9,646 nt of DNA. Origin: UBA2137 sp050251555 (lineage in GTDB: Bacteria > Pseudomonadota > Alphaproteobacteria > Micavibrionales > Micavibrionaceae). This document shows, in pieces, positions 7,180 to 9,646 of the stretch. The stretch's first letter is position 1, and each line of letters opens with the position of its first letter. The notes beneath the pieces were generated by a model. The model had not been told where the DNA came from. It saw only the letters and a program-made list of their open reading frames with translations, and did no database searches. Both the position numbers and the translations under genes were made by a program. The stretch spans positions 1 through 9,646 of the forward strand of contig JBFWMN010000065.1 of the NCBI GenBank assembly GCA_050251555.1, given 5' to 3'.

Positions 7180-7770
7180 TTATCCTACCTTCTCCATTTG
7201 GCGGTTATCGTTATTTCCAGATTTCATATTCAGTTTGAGACGCTCCAGTTTCCCTTTAAGCGAATCATCAATCATGATCGAACCGACATTCAGGACCATG
7301 CCACCCAGCAGGCTGGGGTCGGTTTCTTCAATCAGCGCTACATCTTGGCCCAGTGTTTTAGAAAGCGTGCCCGTAAGCTGCTTTTTTTGTGCAGCGGACA
7401 GAGGATAAGCCGTTGTCACCATCACATTCATTTCGCCCTTCAGGGCTTGAGCGGCCTGAGTGTAGGCGCGGATGATTTCGGGTAAATCGGCAAGACGCTT
7501 ATTCTCGGCAAGCGTTTTAAGGAAATTCGTTGTGTGCGCGGCAAATTTGGCTTTTTTCGCCAAAGCCTCAATCACGGCAATCTGGTCTTCGCGGGAAACA
7601 GTCGGAGCTTTAATAAAAGCGGAGAGAGGACCACCTTCAGAGAGCATGGCAGCCAGATCACCCATATCGGATTCAACGGCTGATTCGCTCTTTTTCTCAA
7701 CAGCGATATCAAGTAGGGCCTGAGCATAACGTCTGGCAAGCAAGCTTGTCGGGCGAGGCGCGTGTGTCAC
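7180..7770 (-). CDS. atpH: ATP synthase F1 subunit delta (start ambiguous)
   Basis: The delta subunit (OSCP homologue) joins the alpha3-beta3 head to the peripheral stalk. The core is clear: SLLARRYAQALLDIAVEKK near the N-terminus, the helical NFLKTLAENKRLADLPEIIR segment in the middle, and the C-terminal ALIEETDPSLLGGMVLNVGSIMIDDSLKGKLERLK hallmark (given here in two parts: ALIEETDPSLLGGMV, then LNVGSIMIDDSLKGKL). The GTG at 7770 is chosen. It gives 196 residues with ARRYAQAL about 10 residues in, as in relatives, and AGGA (7784-7781) lies 10 nt upstream. A GTG at 7884 with AAGGG 5 nt upstream would add 38 residues, but that stretch matches nothing in the family and uses codons (AGA, CGA, CTA) that are scarce in the neighbours. 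It is the first gene of the F1 cluster, and its tail carries the atpA ribosome binding site. Confidence 0.93.
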   Translation of the reverse strand: MTHAPRPTSLLARRYAQALLDIAVEKKSESAVESDMGDLAAMLSEGGPLSAFIKAPTVSREDQIAVIEALAKKAKFAAHTTNFLKTLAENKRLADLPEIIRAYTQAAQALKGEMNVMVTTAYPLSAAQKKQLTGTLSKTLGQDVALIEETDPSLLGGMVLNVGSIMIDDSLKGKLERLKLNMKSGNNDNRQMEKVG

Positions 7771-7892
7771 GTGGATGTTGTCCTGTTGTTGTTTCTCCGT
7801 TTTGACTTGCGCCTGAATTAGCATACGAGGACTAGCGAAGCAAGTGTTTGCGGCATATTTTCGGACTCTTTTTTTCGTCTTCACATAAGCCC
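7771..7892 (-). promoter_or_regulatory. Probable 5' leader and promoter region of the atpHAGDC operon
   Basis: If atpH begins at 7770, this 122-nt stretch between the TraX-like gene and atpH is non-coding and is the natural place for the operon's own promoter. I see no convincing -35/-10 pair; TATGCT at 7825-7820 is the best -10-like hexamer but lacks a good -35 at normal spacing. ACTTGC and GCAAGT form a 6-bp inverted repeat with a long loop. The sequence before the start is A-rich (GGAGAAACAACAACAGGA), as in many strongly translated leaders. Alternatively, translation starts at the GTG at 7884 and the region codes for an N-terminal extension. Confidence 0.35.
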
Positions 7893-8696
7893 TTAAAAGG
7901 CTTTGATATCCAACCAGTGAAAAATGCCGATGCCGAGGATTGCCGCAACGATTTTAAAGGCGGCAAGATGCAGGACGTAAATTTCCAGTGACCATCGCCC
8001 GCATAGCTGCAAGGGAACACGAAAAATCGCTTTATTGATAAGGGATTGCGCAGAACTTGTATAAGATTTGAACCCCAACATCAGCAAGGCAGTCACACCT
8101 GTTACCCCTGCCCCCATCAGGATGGATTGCATCATATCGAACTCAAAACCGAGAGCTTGGGAGAGAATAAAGAAAGCCAGCGCGCCGATTGTGGCGACAA
8201 AAACCACCCAGCCTTTAACCATCCCGTCCTGTCTGGCACGGTCAAGCCACCCGAGAACAGCAAGCGCATACCCGGATGTGCCGTATTCAAACAAAATATT
8301 GGTCGGGATAAAGAGCATCAGCAACACAAAGGCAGCCATCAGCGCATCCTTATCGGAGCGGGCGGCTTGGCGCATAAAAGAATCGATTGTGCCGCGGATC
8401 AGGAGAAAACCCGCAAGGATGGTTAAGGGGAACAGTCCTTGCCCCGCCAGAACCTGAACGATCGTGAGAATAACCACCCCGCCGATAATACGCGGGTCGA
8501 GATCACGTGAACGCGCATAGCCGATCAGAAAGAACCAGATCGGGACGCATAGCCGTCCCGCAACGCGCCACCAGAGATGATCGGGATAAAAGCATGCGCC
8601 GATATGATCGACGACCATAAGGAGAATGGCGAGCGTTTTCCAGACATCATAGGAGGTGACTGTGGCAGGAAGTTTTTCGGATAGGCGTGCAAACAT
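7893..8696 (-). CDS. TraX-family integral membrane protein (putative acyltransferase-like)
   Basis: A 267-residue hydrophobic protein with about eight membrane segments (roughly residues 20-37, 46-60, 70-100 as one or two spans, 118-136, 160-180, 191-209 and 238-258). Three motifs match the TraX family: SYDVWKTLAILLMVVDHIG at 15-33 with the Asp30-His31 pair, GRLCVPIWFFLIGY at 47-60, and GRWSLEIYVLHL at 233-244. TraX of the F plasmid acetylates pilin. Chromosomal members are widespread, and their substrates are mostly unknown, so only a membrane acyltransferase-like role can be suggested. No conjugation genes are present here. The ATG at 8696 is the only reasonable start, with a weak TAGG 11 nt upstream. 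It begins 15 nt after the priA stop, so it may be co-transcribed with priA, and it ends shortly before the F1 cluster. Confidence 0.75.
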   Translation of the reverse strand: MFARLSEKLPATVTSYDVWKTLAILLMVVDHIGACFYPDHLWWRVAGRLCVPIWFFLIGYARSRDLDPRIIGGVVILTIVQVLAGQGLFPLTILAGFLLIRGTIDSFMRQAARSDKDALMAAFVLLMLFIPTNILFEYGTSGYALAVLGWLDRARQDGMVKGWVVFVATIGALAFFILSQALGFEFDMMQSILMGAGVTGVTALLMLGFKSYTSSAQSLINKAIFRVPLQLCGRWSLEIYVLHLAAFKIVAAILGIGIFHWLDIKAF

Positions 8697-8711
8697 CGTG
8701 AGACAAACCTA

Positions 8712-9646
8712 TTACAGGAAGCTTTGCGGGTCGATATCAACCTGCACCCGCGCCGTCGAGGGAATTTTATGTGAGGCAATCCACGCGGCAATGCTTTTTT
8801 GGATATTCAGTTGCTTTTCGGCATGGACCAGCAAACGATAGCGATATTTCCCGCGAATACGATAAAGCGGTGCGGGCGCGGGGCCATAAGTCATCACCCC
8901 CGGGCCGTTCGGCGCATTACTTGCCAGTTTTCGCGCGATCTCTCCCGCTTCCGCTTCCTTAGGTGAAGAGACAATAATTGCGGCAAGACGTGCATAAGGC
9001 GGCATATGAGCAGCAGACCGTTCTTCGGCTTCAGCCTCCAAAAACTGGTCACGGTCGCCGGACGCCAGCGCCTGTATGACTCGTGCGGCAGGATTCCAGC
9101 TTTGTAAGTATACGCGGCCCTTACTCCCCTTCTCGCGCCCTGCGCGCCCTGCAACTTGGTGGAGAAGTTGATAGGAGCGCTCAGCCGCTCTTAAATCCCC
9201 ACCATGAAGCCCCAAATCGGCATCCACAACGCCGACCAGTTCGAGTTTCGGGAAATGGTGACCTTTGGCAATGATTTGCGTACCGACCACAATATCGATT
9301 TTATGGTCGCGGATTTTATCCAGCGCCGAACGTAATTCCGTCTGATCCTCGGACATATCGGAAGAAAGCGTCATAACTTTTGCATCAGGAAAGGCGTGTT
9401 TCACTTCTTCCTCGATCCTCTCCACACCCGGGCCGCACGGGGCAAGGCTGTCCGTGTCATCACATTCGGGGCAGGTATCGGGGACTTTGATGTGATAGCC
9501 GCAATGATGGCAGGCTAAGGAATTCGAGGCGCGGTGCTCGACCAGCCAAGAGGTACAGCGCGGGCATTCGAAACGGTGACCGCAGGTACGACATAATGTG
9601 AGGGGCGCATAGCCGCGACGGTTAAGGAACAAAAGGGATTGCGCCC
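8712..9646 (-). CDS. priA: Primosomal protein N' (replication restart helicase), C-terminal part; 5' end outside window
   Basis: The last 310 residues of PriA, the superfamily 2 DNA helicase that recognises stalled forks and reloads the replisome. The visible part begins AQSLLFLNRRGYAP. It continues with the two zinc-binding modules, eight cysteines in CxxC pairs (fragment residues 18, 21, 27, 30, 45, 48, 58 and 61). Helicase motif V follows as VVGTQIIAKGHHFP at 119-132, then DADLGLHGGDLRAAER at 141-156, and motif VI QVAGRAGR at 163-170. The C-terminal domain contains MPPYARLAAI at 214-223 and ends RVQVDIDPQSFL. All expected motifs of this half are intact. The 3'-DNA-binding domain and Walker motifs lie outside the window. 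A TTG at 9632 is an internal Leu codon, not the start, because the conserved reading frame runs to the window edge. Confidence 0.96.
   Translation of the reverse strand, partial: AQSLLFLNRRGYAPLTLCRTCGHRFECPRCTSWLVEHRASNSLACHHCGYHIKVPDTCPECDDTDSLAPCGPGVERIEEEVKHAFPDAKVMTLSSDMSEDQTELRSALDKIRDHKIDIVVGTQIIAKGHHFPKLELVGVVDADLGLHGGDLRAAERSYQLLHQVAGRAGREKGSKGRVYLQSWNPAARVIQALASGDRDQFLEAEAEERSAAHMPPYARLAAIIVSSPKEAEAGEIARKLASNAPNGPGVMTYGPAPAPLYRIRGKYRYRLLVHAEKQLNIQKSIAAWIASHKIPSTARVQVDIDPQSFL

Noticed and set aside
6272..7408. A 378-codon open frame on the + strand antisense to atpA and the atpH end
   Set aside because: It lies entirely opposite two highly conserved ATP synthase genes. Its translation has no recognisable domain and is explained by the biased codon use of the real genes.
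3886..7772. Several scattered CACGTG and ACGTG palindromes across the F1 genes as possible regulator sites
   Set aside because: Most fall inside coding sequence at ordinary spacing and arise from preferred codons (CGT for Arg next to ACA, CAC or GGC), so no regulatory pattern is supported.
7885..7902. A small inverted repeat (AAGCC...GGCTT) at the end of the TraX-like gene as a possible terminator
   Set aside because: Only 5 bp of stem and no U-tract on either strand.

Overview
The window reads as an ordinary, gene-dense stretch of a bacterial chromosome, most likely from an alphaproteobacterium of intermediate GC (roughly half G+C by eye). Two things suggest this. The five F1 genes of ATP synthase stand alone as atpH-atpA-atpG-atpD-atpC without the F0 genes, and they lie downstream of priA. 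This split arrangement is, from memory, typical of Alphaproteobacteria. The beta subunit also carries a Lys/Thr/Ala-rich N-terminal extension of a kind seen in rhizobial relatives. Genus and species cannot be read from the sequence.

Left arm, + strand (2-1673): the 3' end of pabB, then complete pabA and pabC, joined by two ATGA stop/start overlaps. Together they convert chorismate and glutamine to p-aminobenzoate for folate synthesis. pabC meets a PfkB-family (adenosine-kinase-like) kinase gene tail to tail, with a 30-nt overlap of the two coding ends.

Right arm, - strand (9646-1644): the 3' two-fifths of priA (replication restart helicase), a TraX-family integral membrane protein gene, the ATP synthase F1 genes in the order delta, alpha, gamma, beta, epsilon, a strong Rho-independent terminator, and the PfkB-family kinase. 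The F1 genes are tightly spaced (2-54 nt) and most have good Shine-Dalgarno sequences. The F0 subunits (a, b, b', c) must be encoded elsewhere.

I did not find a mobile element, CRISPR array, tRNA or rRNA, or a previously undescribed system. The points most worth a second look are small: the ATP-operon terminator hairpin contains the likely ribosome binding site of the next gene; the PabC protein has Cys where a PLP-binding Glu is usually found; the AtpH start is ambiguous, with a possible leader before it; and a TraX-like gene sits between priA and atpH.
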